From Taeniopygia guttata (Eukaryota; Chordata; Aves; Passeriformes; Estrildidae), in contig NC_133063.1 in the NCBI RefSeq assembly GCF_048771995.1, forward strand, positions 11,328,063 to 11,392,062: DNA of 64,000 nt, in the 5' to 3' direction. Under the pieces are notes generated by a model. It was not told the origin of the DNA. It made no database searches and saw only the letters and a list, made by a program, of their open reading frames with translations. Below are positions 37,680 to 51,399 of the stretch, one piece after another. Within the stretch, counting starts at the first letter, position 1, and each line of letters starts with the position of its first letter. The translations under genes and the position numbers were made by a program.

Positions 37680-40600
37680 GGTGAATGATAAAGACAGCTG
37701 AAGAGCCTAAGAATGATAGCTGGTATGGCAGAAGGAAGTAGGAAAATTTTTGACACATTAAGCTAAGGCAGGAATCAGTAAGAAGCAAATGAAATAAAAA
37801 GGTAAGAAATTAATTGTATGAAGTCTGTGACTTTTGGCTAGCTGTTTATGCAACCTTTCTACTTCATACATAGATTTTCCTCACCACATCTAAAGCCTGA
37901 GAATTGTTTTAAATGGAGCTTCTTGGAGCTGCTAATGTAGAAGCCCTCCACTGGGAGAGCCTTGAAGAGCTGCCAGGCTTCTTGGTCAGCTTTCTCCTTT
38001 GACTAATGGCCTTTAGCCAGAGCTTGGTGTACTGCAGTCACCTGTCCAGGTTGCCTAGTACTTCTTTCTTCTTAAACCTAACATATTTATCTCGGTCAGT
38101 CCACTGCAGAGCTACAGTCTCACCAATGCTTCAGTGTGGGACCAGACAGTCATCTTGGCTAAACTTCCTCAGAGTGAAGAGTCTGGTGAACTTAAATGAG
38201 TTACACACATTAACTGATAGGAGGCAGAGCAGATTTTACAGAAAACCCACCTGTGTTCTGCTCAAAGAAAAATATGTCTGAATACTCACTCTACTTACTG
38301 GTAAATTCACATTTTCTAATGATAGTTGGAGAAACTGTAACAAGTTCAGCTGTCACTATAATGCCTTTTGACTGAAATTATGTCCTTTGTGCATAAGCAT
38401 TATGAAACATGACACATTTTTTCACTGACCCCCTCCTTCATAAAGTAGATGTTTCTCCTTTGATCATCTGATACTCTATACTTTGTATATTTTATTTCCT
38501 GCTTATGTAAAATTAACATCATGCCCTCTTTCCTTTACATTTTTTAGCCTAGGTGTGGAAAAACAATTATTCATTTCTCTGTATAAAAAGTACATGAAGG
38601 TAATAATGCTTCATCCTACAGGAATGTTATGGAAATAGATTTCAGTAGTATCTGTGAGGAAATTGTGTTGTGGTGATGATAAGAAATTTGCTTTTCCCAA
38701 AACTTCTGTGAAGAAGTATAAACAGCTTTGTTTTGTTAACAAGGTAAAAATACAGCAAACATATTCCTTCATCCCCTAATTGTCCTGACTTTTAGACAAA
38801 ATTGTAAGTGGGCAACAAAAATACTAATCTTCACTTTTTGTAAATAAAATCGCATTAGTCAATTTGTGATGCACTGAGGTATTCTGCTGGTAGTTTGTAA
38901 ATTTTAACAGGTGTAATCAGATTTGTAAATTTAAAACTTCCACACATCTGCTGTAACATATCATATTAGGTTCCACCCCTCTGCTTTTAGAAAAGCCAAT
39001 TTAGCCTTTACACAGTGATTACTGGACTTGGATTAGTCATAATCACAGAGGCTGCAAAACAGATTCTGATGTGTCTCACTTCCCTTGTTCACAGATATGG
39101 ATATAATGTGTTAGAGCAAACTGAAAATATTAAACCTATTTTATACTTCTAGAGCAGTTGGTTTGAATTCTAAAATTTAGCCAAAAGAAATCCATGTCTT
39201 TGCATGTAGGGAGCTGTAAGAGTATGAGCTGTTACTGAGGGGGACGAAATGGGGAGAAAAAAAGCTTTTGTTAGTGCATACAAGCTTTAGCACTTTTTTT
39301 GTGTCAATAAATACATAAAAATATCAACCCTCCCAACTACTCATTATGAATATTACAAGTGGACATTGTCTCTTGAGGCATAGAAGATATAAAATATTAG
39401 GCTAAACTTTTGGTTTTATTACATTATAAGTACTTAAACTTAAGGGTTTTGAGGAACAGAAGATCAAAAGTGATAATCTTTTTTATCTACTAAAATGAAT
39501 AAAAAAAACCACCTGATTAAGCTTAAAAGATAATCAAATGTATGCGTTTCAGAGGTACAGTAACTGAATTTAGGACACTCATACATAATACAGTTATGCA
39601 TCATTTTTCTTGTAACAGATAAATTGCAGTTGTTCAAAAATATTTTAATTACATTGTATGGTTGCCATCATGGCATTATAGAACAATGAAAGGTACTTGG
39701 AAAACACAACTAAGCCATCTCCTGATCTCTCAGCTAGGAAGTGTAAAGATATAATGAAACATCTGACATCTCTGATATGGGAGCACAGCTTTCTAGTTTG
39801 TTTTGGCCCCATTTTTAGCTGCCAAAGGATTGATGACTGTGAAGTAAGTCTCATCAATGTGTCAGGCCAACATAAGACAAAACACTACATTTCGTCTACT
39901 TATGGTCAATGTTAAATTTGAAGGAAATTAAAAATGCATCTTTTATATTAGTATGAATTGTGTAGCTTTGTTTTAATTGAGTAGTTTACTTATTTGGAGA
40001 TCTGTCATTACTGAATAAGGGTACAGAATCTAATTATTTCCATTTCATGTTCATTTATGACTGTATTATATGAGAAAGAAAAATAGTTTCCAAACTCCTA
40101 ATGAATTCACTCTTATGTCTGGCATTTTTCTTCAGCATACAGAAAATTCAGCAAATGAAATGGCAATTGTGTAGTCTGCCTCAGAAGAACAGCTGCACAA
40201 GTTAGTTCACCACAAAACAAGCTGAACAAAATGATTTATGGAGAACTGTTTCCTTAATTATTTCACAGAACCTTTCTGGCTCTGGAGATTTCTTTTGAGC
40301 CAACTATTGCAAATCTCTGAATTCCAGAAATAGTAGATTCCTGTCCTTCCTTCTTTACCTCCATTTTTCATCATTAAAAGAAAAGCTGTTAATCCTTTGT
40401 AACTTTGCATAAACAACTCTATATTAATATTATTTATATTTTAATAAGAAATCGAGATCTGGGAAGACAGTATTAATCAGATGACTAAGTTAATCTAAGT
40501 TTTCTCTTGAGTAATTCTAAGCTAATTCTTGCTCTGGCAGTTTTGTGAAACTGTAAAGAAAACTGGAACAGAGTGCAATGTATTTGACATAGACATGAGT

Positions 40601-42689
40601 GTTTTAAGAATTCAGTCTCTCAGAAGCCTAGACTGGTGCACATTTTGATATTATTTTGCATCTGAGCATTAGGAAATATGAATGACTACACTGAAACTTG
40701 TTTTATCTAAACTAAAAAGGATGACGAAAGTTAGTTTAATTTTGACCTTTTAGTTCAATATGCTAATATGAAGAATACCTGACAGAGTTTCTTAGTTCTT
40801 ATGAATAGAGTGAAATTCTCCTCTTGTCTTGGGCCTTATCTGGTCCTCATAGCTTCTTGGCTTCCTTGACTATGCAGAATGATGAGACATATTTATTGGC
40901 CAGAGGGAATTTAGATGGTCCTAAGAATTTTTAATAGACATTTCTAGAAAACAACCAAGCTAAAGGAAGCCCTTATTTACTTAGTTTCTAGGAAACAGAG
41001 TGATGATCTTTCACAAAAAGGAGACATTTAGAAGCTCTGTACAGGGTCACTGAAAATTTTTCTTCCTATTACAGTCATCTGTTCTAACTCCCTTCAATTT
41101 CAGGCTTACTCCCTGCCCTTGATTTCCCAGTATTTTTTCTTCAAAAATGTCCTTCACCCCATTTCACCGCCTTCCTGTCTGTGTGCCTTGAGCATCAGCT
41201 GTATGTAGTTTATATTTGCAGAAAACGTTTCTTAATTTTTGAGGGGGAGGTAGTTGTTTCTTTCCCATTCAGTGTGTTAGCAAGTAAACACCATTGCTCT
41301 CATATTTAGGGACCTAAGCCAGAGTATTGTAGGGGATCATGACTGTGTTTAGTCAGAGGTGGGTGAGATTGTGGGATTCAAACACAGGAGCCTGAGCTCA
41401 CAGCTGCACCTAGCCCTCTGTTCTGTTATGAACCGATAAAGAGAGGATATACTTATTACCAGGGCTGGGGAATTATCTGTGGAAAACAATTAAAATTGCT
41501 TCTGTTCAAGGATATTCCACATATTCAGTGTGAGTACCATGTAAGATCACTGTCATATTAATAGCCTCATTTTTATTTCTTATATTTTATTTTTGTCTGT
41601 TCAAACAACCAGGATTTTCTTTCACACAAGTTCTCACTGGTATGAATTAGTACATGGCATGAATACAAGCAACAGGCTAGAAGGAAGGGATAAATTCACT
41701 TTAGTAAGTTTTTTTCAGGTGTATGTAGGACTATTAACATTCAGAGGGTTCAATTCAATGCCTGCCCTTAATTATCAACTGAAAACAAGTTGTAAAACTA
41801 TAATGTTTTGTTTCAGATAATTTTTTTTTGTTGTTTCACCAGAAATGTTGTTTTAGAATCTTAAAAACACCTAAAGAAATAGACACATATGACAAGGAAA
41901 TAGAAGAGAGAGACTGAGAGAGCTAAGTAGACTGTCTCAAATCATATTTATGTTTTGTAACATAAAAAGGCATGCTAACACACTGCAAGCTTATCTTACT
42001 TTTGGTATTTCACCAGATAGCTTCACAAAATACCTACAGCTCTTTGTGTGACCTTCAATTACATGTGCATGTAAGATACAGTCCTGTTTGACTAGGATTA
42101 AAAATGGAGGTGTGATAAATGCTTTCAGTTTCTGAGCTGTTTCAGTGGTCTACTTCCAAGAAGAATAAATGTTACAACTGAGTCTGGGTAGGGAAGAAGG
42201 CTGGCAGTAACTAGGGTGAAACACATCATAGGCTTAAAATGAAACAAAAGTAGTAAGTCTGTTAAAAAATACCATTTTATCTGAGAAAGAAAGAGAAAAG
42301 AGACTGAGGCCAAGAAGGTGATGTGGGTTCATGCTTGCTCATCAAATTTCTGGCCTTGCAGGCTAATGGACTCTTACAAGGCTTGTCTTTTTTTTTTTTT
42401 TTTTCTTAAAGATTCCAGGATTCTCTTCAGATTTCAAGAGAAAAGTGTCCTTTAGTTAAAGATTTTTTAAAAAAATTTTAGTTTCCTGCTCAAATGCTGT
42501 GTGTTCTTTGAAGGACTTAGGCAGTAATAGAGCTTTTGATGTCTCCAGGCTCCAGTAAAATGTTCCTAACCTGCTGAGGATTTGGGAGAGCTCTAGCGCT
42601 GAATCTTTAGTCAAGCAGATGGATTTCTTCCAGAGGAGGGTGAAAAGATCCAGAATGCCCTGAGAGATCCAGAAACTGGGAGCCAGCAG

Positions 42690-42701
42690 TATATATATAA
42701 A

Positions 42702-42732
<31 letters not shown>

Positions 42733-42782
42733 TTTATATATATATATATAAAATATTTATATTTATATTTTTTATATATTTG
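42690..42782. repeat. TA-rich microsatellite block
   Basis: Compound (TA)n with A- and T-run interruptions over about 90 bp, almost entirely A and T. It can fold as a cruciform. The open frame that crosses it on the minus strand is an artefact of the repeat. Confidence 0.9.
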
Positions 42783-45700
42783 TTGATCCTTAAAAATATA
42801 AAGGTCCAATAAATCCGACTCATGTGTGCTTGACTGGGTGACAGAAGAATATAATTAGCACTAGTTTCTTCATCAGTGGGGGAAAGACTTGCACATATTG
42901 CATTTTGTGCTAAAACCAGGGACTTCTGTCCTGTAATTGTAATGTCACAGCAGCAGGCAAGAGGAACGTAGAAGGTATTCTCTTAATGTATTTAATTCCT
43001 GAAGTATTGTAACCATCTGACAGCTGATGACTCAGAAAAACTGCTTATTTAGTCTCTGTTGATTTCCTCTCACATATTGATTTCTAGGGTTTTTTTTCAA
43101 GAATTAAAAAATATGAAGAAGGTGATGGAAGTGCTGAAGTTAATGAAAAATGTTTGAGCAGTCCAAGACAATAAAGTGTTACGATACCAGTTTGTGCTTA
43201 TTGGAGTAGGTGTTCTATTGCACAGGAACTGGCTTTAAACTGAAATGTTGCTACTAATGTATCTCATATTCCAGTTTATGGAAGAGTTTCCTTTTTGCAT
43301 TGTATATTGCTATATTGATGCATGCCAGTATTGAAGGATTTGGCCATTTTTTTGTAGAATCTCTGTTTTCAAAGCCAACCCCAAATTGTTGTAGATATTA
43401 GGATATAGCCTAACTACTAGGTTAGCTTCAGTGTAGCTGTAGTGTATGCTTCCTCAGCTGGCAGTACATTTAACTGAAGATGAAAAATGTGCTTTGTATG
43501 TACAAGTTAATTTTGCATTTATTTATCAGTAAGAGTGCTCTGCCTTCTTGGGATTTGGTAGCTGAACCAGGTGAGATTGTGTCCTCCTGCTATCTCATTG
43601 ACTTGGCCATTTTCCCTGAGCTTAAATTGTATTAGCTACCAATTCATCCTTCTTTAGTGCTCCTCAAGTCACAGAATTTCAGGGATGAATAATTTCAGAC
43701 ATCAATTCTTAAAAACCCTTTACTCTGGAAGAGATAAAAGCAGATTAATGTAATAGTAGTCAGGATGGGAGAAAGAATAGAGTTCAGAAATAGGAATTGG
43801 TTGGGCAGTTTAGGAGATTTCTTTACTAAGTGGAAGAATAAAATGGTAGACTTCTGTAAGAAGAGCACTCAAGTGAGGAAAACGTTCAAGTCACTTGCTT
43901 TTAAGCAGTGAAGACTTCAGATTTATTAGTCTGTTTTTTGCTTTGCTTGTTGTTTGTTCATTCCAGTTCCGTCCACTGGAAGCTATAGTAATTGACCCAC
44001 TTAAGACTGTGATCTCATTAAAATATAAGTAAAATAGGATACTACCATGGTAATTGATTTTTCTCTTTCACTTGCCATAGGTAGAGATGAAAGGTTTCTC
44101 ATCTGTTTTTTTCTTGCCTTGATTTTCATATTAAATGAAGTTTAGCCATCATGGTCAATTTAAAAGTATAAGAATATGGACTAGTAAAATTATTTGTTTA
44201 AAATACAAGTTAAATAAAAGTTCTTACTTAATATTACACATTAATCCCATATGATTTATTAAGTACGATCATACAGTGCAGCACTGGTCTAAACCTCCTA
44301 CCTGTTGTTACAGCTGAGTAATGACTTCATAAATCTGTGGGTGTAATTTTGAAACTGGAAAATGCCTTCTTATGGGCCATTAATATCTATCTGCAGCAAG
44401 AAGACTTATGTTTCAATGTGTTTCTACTTTTGAATTTTGTTTAAGGTGACTGATTGCATCATCAAACAAAATACCAAGCTCCTATATGGAGTAACAGGAA
44501 GGCACACAGTCTTACTTGTGCTCATGCTTGTTGCACTTGTGCACACTTAAGTAAAAGTTAATAAGTAGATGAACAGTCTTTGGCATTTCTGGTTTTTTTT
44601 CCTCAAATAATTTCAGTTTAAAACCAAATAATATTGTCAACGTGTGTATTAGCTTTGCTTGGAGCCGCAAGTCCTGGGAGTCCATGGGGAATAACGCAGA
44701 TCTGTGCTTCTCAAACAGTGTTTTATCTGACAGTGGAGTTGTTTGTACCATGTTTGCGAGTGAAATGTGGAGTGAGCTCCTTATGCCAGGTGCAGAATCC
44801 CTTTTGAAGTGGAGTCCTTTTTATAAACTTTGTGTTCCAGATGCATTTCTTTGGGTCCATCCATTTCATGTATGCAGCCATCTGCTAGGAAACATCTTCT
44901 ATTTTCTCAATCTACAATACAATTACTTATTTTGAAAATAAATTAGTTTTTCTAATTTTCATGGGCCATTTCATCTTTCAGTACAAAAGCTGTAATTGTT
45001 TAACTGCTAGTGAATTCTTAAAGTGTATTTACACTTCCTCTCATGCATCTTAAGCATTCATGCATCTTCAAGCCAAGTACTGCATTCTTCTGATTTAAGC
45101 TGTCATCCTCAAGCCACCCACGCATGGTGGCTTGGTGTAGATATTTTTCAGATAGGTTTTTAAATAAACCAATCCATAGATGCAGATAAATAGAACGGAT
45201 TGTGAAAGTTAAGGAGTGATTTGCAAATTAAATGGGCTGTTTTGGAGATGGGGTTTGCCACAGCCAGGCTGGCATAGACAGCAAGTTGTCCTGCCTCTTG
45301 GACCTCAGCTAGGGGAGATTGTGTCTGACAGGCATGTGGAGCTTTCTTTGGCTCGACCAACAAGCCAGACTTGTGCGAGCCCTTTGGGCAACCTACTATG
45401 AAATTTTGCTCAAAAAACTTCTTTCCTTAGTCATTACAGACGCTGGTGCAACCTCTGAGTCAGCCTCAGGCCACTGTCTCAGTCTTTCCTCAGATCTCCA
45501 GTCTTTTTCCAAGCAACAACTACGTGGCCATATGTAAGAGTGGCCTTACCCACTTCTTGCTCTTTGTCATTTCAGTGGGTTTTTTCATCTTACAGAAATA
45601 GTGCTTTGTTTCTTTTCTTCTCCATCACATTTTCACCTTGTCATCTTTTTGCATCTTTATGGAAGTCTTTCCCAGCCTAAGCTAGTTTTGGTTGTAAGTT

Positions 45701-46310
45701 GGTTCTCTGGTTTGTGTTTCCTTCTGAGACAAAACTGGGGATGCCTGAGCCCATAAATATTTATACCTGGATTTAAATTAACTAAAGTATATACAACTTC
45801 TCAGGGTCAAGCCTAATCTTGGAAATAGTCTGTTGGAAAATTTGTGTTAAATGTTATCTAGGTACAGCGTTTAGACCTTTAGCATGTTTTGTATTTTGGA
45901 AACTCCTTAACTTAGCAACAGATGGCAGGTACTTTAAAAGTGGAAGCTATGTTTGTAACAGAGACTTTTAAAATAGGACATAACATGACTTAAAAGTGTT
46001 ATACTAAAATAATAATTTTATCCATATTAGGCTTTTTTATGGATTTACATTGTTGAGGATTCGCTATTATAAACAGTAGATTTCTGCATTCCATATTTTT
46101 ATGAGTTTTGATGGAAGAGTGAAAAATCTACTTAGAGTTTTCTGCAAAAAGACCACAAGGATACATTTTACTTCTAATTAGAAGGTTTGTGGATGACTGA
46201 TTTTGGTTTCACTGCTGATTATTAATAAAATATAAGATGTGCAAAGTACTCTTTAAAATAAGAAAGCTAGAAATCTGTCGGTTAAATTCATCTGCTGTGA
46301 ATCAAACAAA

Positions 46311-46459
46311 GGATAGGATAGGATAGGATAGGATAGGATAGGATAGGATAGGATAGGATAGGATAGGATAGGATAGGATAGGATAGGATAGGATAGGATA
46401 GGATAGGATAGGATAGGATAGGATAGGATAGGATAGGATAGGATAGGATAGGATAGGAT
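46311..46459. repeat. Perfect (GGATA)n pentanucleotide array, about 30 units
   Basis: About 149 bp of uninterrupted GGATA. There is no interruption in the whole array, which usually marks a young, length-variable locus. On the minus strand (TATCC)n is open in all frames and translates as a cyclic LSYPI pentapeptide, because 5 is not a multiple of 3. This is not a protein-coding signal. Confidence 0.98.
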
Positions 46460-46814
46460 GACTTTTTTACTTGATTTAGTAAACAGGATTATTACTGAAT
46501 TAAATTTTGGAATTTTTTTTGTCAGAACACAATTTTTTCTTATATGTTTTGACAGTGCCATCAGCTATGAGAAACTACTGACTGTAGATATTCTCTGCCA
46601 GAATGATGAATCTATTTCCAGTAAGCTGGTTGCTTCATCTTGTTGGATATACTCTTGGGCATTTATCACGTAATTCCCTTAATTCAAACCAGTTGTGTAC
46701 ATATTTTTTAAATGATGAATTACTCATAGTAAATAAATATTCATATAAAATTAACTATTTGTTAAATTAAAAAAAACACTGTTTAATAGTTTTTATACCA
46801 GACCAGCAATCTTT

Positions 46815-46842
46815 TGTTTACTGTGTCTTTTCACAGTAAACA
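46815..46842. repeat. Palindrome: 11-bp arms, 6-nt loop
   Basis: tgtttactgtg (46815-46825) pairs with cacagtaaaca (46832-46842) around the loop tctttt. Confidence 0.9.
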
Positions 46843-48782
46843 CACTTTAAATAAGAAATAATATCTCTAAAAATGCTATTTGCAATTATTACAACATTGA
46901 CTCTATACCATTTCAGGTAAGAATACATTTACATTGCTACTGTATGTTAAATACTTCTATCAGCACAGTGAGTAATTCCAGATCACTAGTCCTTGAAATA
47001 ACATGTCATTAAATTTGTGAAGATGAAACAACTATTCTCCCATCAAATTCTGCACTACATTTAGATGAAATGCCTTGGTTAAGTAATGTCTTTGAAGACT
47101 GGGTGTTACTTCCTTTAGCTCTGATTATAGTTGGCAGACACTGTGTGTTCTTTGTGTATTACCAAAACAGAACGTCTATCTGTGGCATACTCCATCTTTT
47201 CTTCATAAATGGATGCAACTTCAGTGTGTTGGATGTATTATAGTGTGTTGTTTGCATTTGATTAATTTGGTCTTATAGCTTTTGTGTGTGCAAGTTTGTT
47301 ACCCCTACTACTGAATATATATGATTGATGCAGTGAACTGTTGGCTTCTGTTCTGTAAATATTAATCTAAGAGTATGTTCCTCTGCTTAATGGCTTTTCA
47401 GTGTAGGAGGCAGCCAAACAACTATAGTCTGCCTTTTTTTTTTTTTTTTGCTCTTTAATCATTATTGTGTAAGACACTGGCAAGAACAGTTTTTTTTTTA
47501 ATCTATAAACACTATTTCATGCTTCAACATATCCATTGTTTGGTCAAAGTTATGAAATATTGTTGCTCAATGAAACTTTGTTTTCAGCATTTCCTGGTAA
47601 AGCAGTAATAGAAGAGATAAAACAGTAAAGGAAGGGGCAGATAATTAAGGAAAGAAGAATACTAGGAATACATGCAAGAAAGAAGCAGAAGATGCAGAGT
47701 CAGTAAATACAGCCTCATATGGTTTCAGGTCTTATGATTTGGACAAATAGTTTTCTTTAATCAAAAGCCAAACTGGATGCATTTCTAGATTCCATGGCTG
47801 CCGTGAAAGGAATAATTTGTGACTAAAATATTCTTAAGGAGAATAAGGTAGACATTTGCTATATTCAATGTGTGCTTAAAATGTGTATAAGAATAGATGT
47901 TGATTAGTGTGACAGCCTGTTTGGGTGAGAAATTAAGAGACATTCAATGTTTAAATAAAAAAACCCAAGAAATGTTTGGTAGGGGTGGTGGTGGTGGAAC
48001 AGCTCAGCATCAGAAGCAGTGAGTTTCTTGAAAACACAGCTCACATTTTTCTGGCATGTAGGTCTGGTATAAATTTGATAGAAACAGCTTTAGTCATTCT
48101 CCATGAATGTCACCCATGAGGCAAGCCAAGGCTGAAGGGAAGGCTTATGCTTCAGGGTTTGTAGTGTTTTTTGGGATCCAGTGTGGGTTACTTTCATGTA
48201 TATGCATCCCTTGCCCCTTTCTTAAGAATGTCTCCAAATGGTGGTGGTAGCAATATTTTACCCCTAGCACTATAGCTGGCCTAGCTTTAGAAATTAGCAG
48301 AATTAGCAGAATTTATTGTATATCTGTTGCCCTTGACCATTAGGACTGACTTGCTAAAATCCTCTCAAGCACTGCAGGATCATAGAGAATATAACATTAT
48401 TTGTATTTACTAATGCTTTTTTTTTCTACAAATTTTATTTTAATTGTTATAATAATTTTTTTCATTCCTCCAGTTTTTGCCTGGAAGATGTAACTCAGTT
48501 TTTGTTATAGGCTATCATCTTCTACTATTCTAGAAAGGCATAAGGCAGAAATCCTCCAAACCATCTACAATTTTGTATTTTATAAGGTGTTCAAAGGCAG
48601 ATCTGATTTTACAGGGAAGAATACAGTAATACTGAAGCTTGTGGTTCAGAAAAATACTAGTAGAAAGCTGAATCATTAAATCACAAAAACTTTTAGTTTG
48701 TTTCCAGTCAGTTTATTTATCTCATATTGAAAGTATTTTCAGGAACGAACAGTAAGAGAACTGAATGGTTTGAATGAAACAA

Positions 48783-48824
48783 TTCTACTACATAATGTGG
48801 TTTAGTCCACATTATGTAGTAGAA
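48783..48824. repeat. Perfect palindrome: 18-bp arms, 6-nt loop
   Basis: The left arm 48783-48800 (ttctactacataatgtgg) is exactly complementary to 48807-48824, with loop tttagt. Perfect arms around a tiny loop, like the one at 18063-18107. Confidence 0.97.
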
Positions 48825-49937
48825 GTTAAAATATTTTGTTAGTTGAACACACATTTGCACAGCGTTATACCACCCCACTTTGAATAACTCCTATAAATAT
48901 TCCTCTTGCATATGTACATAGATTTACATTTAAATATATTAGCATGCTCTTGCAGAAATAACTATTTGGAAAGAAATTTTTGCTTACAGACTGTTTGTAT
49001 AAATTAAGTATTTGTTTCAGATCCATGTCAAAATGGTAGATTTTGTGATTTTCAAAATCCTTTTTCCTGGATAAAGGCCATTTCCACTGTCTTAATGCAT
49101 AAACATGTGCTTCAGTGATTTGAATCTACATCTTCAGTTTTGATAATGATTATTCCCACATTCTCATTCTTTGTTAGTTCTCAAAAGTTAATTGTTAGTC
49201 CAGCTAAGCAATCTTCATTTCTGGTTAATGTAGTTACTGCTTATTGACCTTCTGAAAATGCTGATAAGTCAAAGAAGTTTTTAATGTGCTAAGAAATGCT
49301 AAGTGTTATAAAGTTAGATGCTTTCTCTGCTGATCTGCACTTGTCCTTGTTCTTCCCTAGTTTTTTTATTCACACTTTAAGGTTGCATCAGTTATACAGG
49401 AGGGAGACAAGGCAAAACCATGGCTTCTTAGAGACCTTGTCTAGTAGTGCTTTTAGTTTAGTTTACATGTAAATATTGTCCCTAAGGTGCTAATTTTAGA
49501 ACGGACTTGTTAAGGTATATTTTCTTTTTAAGTATAATTCTTTGGAAGTGGTGATTTATATCATTAAAATATATAGTGTTAAAAAGAAACACAGAGTTTG
49601 GTTATGTTAATTACTGTCAAGAAGATTTTGTTCAGCTTTTGGCTGATACTAATAAGGTAACTTGTCTGTAATAGAACAGAATCTTTTGTAATGATACCTA
49701 TTGTCAGTTATTTACATGTCTTTCTGAGAAACAGTGCAATTGATTTCAATTTAGATGTAGTCTGTAAAACTGAAGAAGGTACATAATAATGCCTTTGTAC
49801 TAGTTGAATTTCTGTATGTCTATGTAATTGTTTATGGAATTTAAAATGAAAACACTTAAAATGAGCAAGGCATCTACATTTGTGGTATAGATACATGGGA
49901 AACTAATATTTGCATTTTGTCTTTTTACAAACTCTAG

Positions 49938-50125
49938 GGGGGACACAAAGATTACCTCGCACAATTGGAGTGTCACTGGCAAAAGAACTAATCTTCTCTG
50001 CACGCATTGTAGATGGTGAGGAAGCAAAATCAATAGGATTGATTAGCCATGTGGTAGAACAGAATGAAGCAGGGGATGCTGCATACAGAAGAGCATTAGC
50101 TCTGGCGAAAGAATTCTTACCTCAG
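49938..50125 (+). CDS. AUH: AUH exon: GTQRLPR segment and C-terminal crotonase helices
   Basis: At 188 nt this is the largest AUH exon in the window: 2 nt completing the Gly codon opened before the giant intron, then 62 codons. It begins [19 protein letters not shown], the crotonase GGTQRL.R..G signature that follows the active site. It continues through [20 protein letters not shown], a conserved family block (A...GLI..V), to [11 protein letters not shown]. Against human AUH it shows only conservative changes such as RTIGVS for RAIGMS. The acceptor is aactctag and the donor is gtataa; it ends in phase 0. It covers about residues 220-281. Confidence 0.97.
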
Positions 50126-51399
50126 GTATAACAAATTATTTTGATTCTGGTTTTTAGTTTTTACCAAATAATAACACTGGAAAAGAAGCAGCTTTATTAA
50201 AGAGAACTGTCACAAAAAATATATATCAAAAAGCCATGGTAATTATGTAGCAAGTAATCAGAAGTTTTCTCTCTTGCATTGAATGGTGTTATTTGGTAAT
50301 TATTTCATAGTGAAGGAAAAAACCTCCATCAGTCCTCATCTTGCCATGATCTGGTCTGTGTTTTCATTATATGTGCTGGCTTTCAACTTTTAAACAAGAA
50401 AAAAAATATACAGGTTTTATTTTTTAGTATAGCAATTATTTTAATACATTACTTTGTTACTGTGGAGCTCCTCAGAAGAGAGGCAAAAGGTCTTGGGTAG
50501 AAAATTCATAGGAGGCAGAAAAAGAAAATAATTAGTGAACTAGTTTATTGGATCACAAGTGTAACAGCTAAAATTTTTCATTGGAAATGTAAAATGTTAT
50601 AGCTTAAGTATGGCATTTATTGGTGGTTAGTTGTGTCTTGAGCACCTTGATAGAAAGACAATTAAAGTACAGTAAAAATTGTAACATACAGTGGTTCTGG
50701 AAATTGATGGTTACAACTTCTTATTAGTACTGCCTCATAAGCATTTGGCTTTTCCCAGATCAGCAGGCCTGAATATCCAGAAGCTGATGCTGATGGATAG
50801 GCAGAGGACTGAGATGATTCCCAAAGATGTCTTGGCAGTTCTGCAGCAAACTGGAGGCGAGTGTGGGAATCCCTCTGCTTACTGGGGATCTCAGCCACTC
50901 ACGAGTGTGTTGTCACTTGGCCAGAGCAGGCTTTGCAATAGCATACTGTAGGTTTGAAGCTTCCATCAGTTAATTTTGTTTCATGATTACATGTTTTCAC
51001 ATTTCTCCATTGTGCGACAGTAGGGATATAGGACGGACCTTGCAAAGACCTATAATGATGTATCTTAAAATGGCCATACTGAGCCTTGTCTTGAAGGAAA
51101 TTGATAAAGCTTGACAAATGTGGACACACTCAGCACCTTTGAAACATAAACCAAACACAATAATTAGGTTCTTTAGAAAATAGTATTCTTTTACTTTTTC
51201 TTAATATTTCTTAAACTATCAGTTTATAAGCAAGTGTCTACTATAATTATAAAAACTAGGGTATATGACTTATAGACTGTAAATTTAACAAAAGTCCAAA
51301 GTCTAGGTGGTCCTATTATAAGATTATTGATTTGCAGACTCTTCAGTTACAAATCTTGCAGGTATTGATGATTTGTCAATAAACTTTCTCTCATTTTAG
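50126..51399 (+). other. AUH: AUH intron, 1274 bp, phase 0
   Basis: gtataa to tcattttag. No repeat was recognised. An 86-codon open frame at 50691-50951 looks incidental. Confidence 0.93.

Larger units (their letters stand above)
34721..46310. other. Intronic sequence with simple repeats
   Basis: The segment 34780-35350 is noticeably richer in G and purines than its surroundings and has overlapping open frames on both strands without homology I recognise. Further on are a 60-nt pyrimidine tract (36339-36398), a T30 run (37646-37675), a T17 run (42388-42404) and a TA-rich block (42690-42782). No gene was recognised. Confidence 0.5.
2333..49937 (+). other. AUH: AUH giant intron, 47.6 kb, phase 1
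   Basis: The exon at 2276 ends with one base of a Gly codon, and the exon at 49938 supplies the other two. The donor is gtatga and the acceptor is aaactctag. The reading frame closes exactly across 47,605 bp, and no other AUH coding segment is missing between IIPGAG and GTQRLPR. It contains the CR1 copies, the LTR, the SINE, the microsatellites and the palindromes listed separately. Confidence 0.93.
46460..49937. other. Intronic sequence before the AUH exon at 49938
   Basis: AT-rich intron with a T16 run at 47434-47449 and the palindromes at 46815-46842 and 48783-48824. No transposon was recognised. Confidence 0.55.

Noticed and set aside
37357..37788. 143-codon minus-strand frame with a poly-Lys run
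   Set aside because: The lysines are the T30 homopolymer read on the other strand; the flanks show no coding features.
42456..42809. 117-codon minus-strand frame rich in I, Y and K
   Set aside because: It crosses the TA-rich block and an A/T-run; composition alone keeps it open, and it has no start context, splice signals or homology.
46253..46561. 102-codon minus-strand frame with LSYPI repeats
   Set aside because: It is the translation of the GGATA microsatellite, which is stop-free on that strand in every frame.
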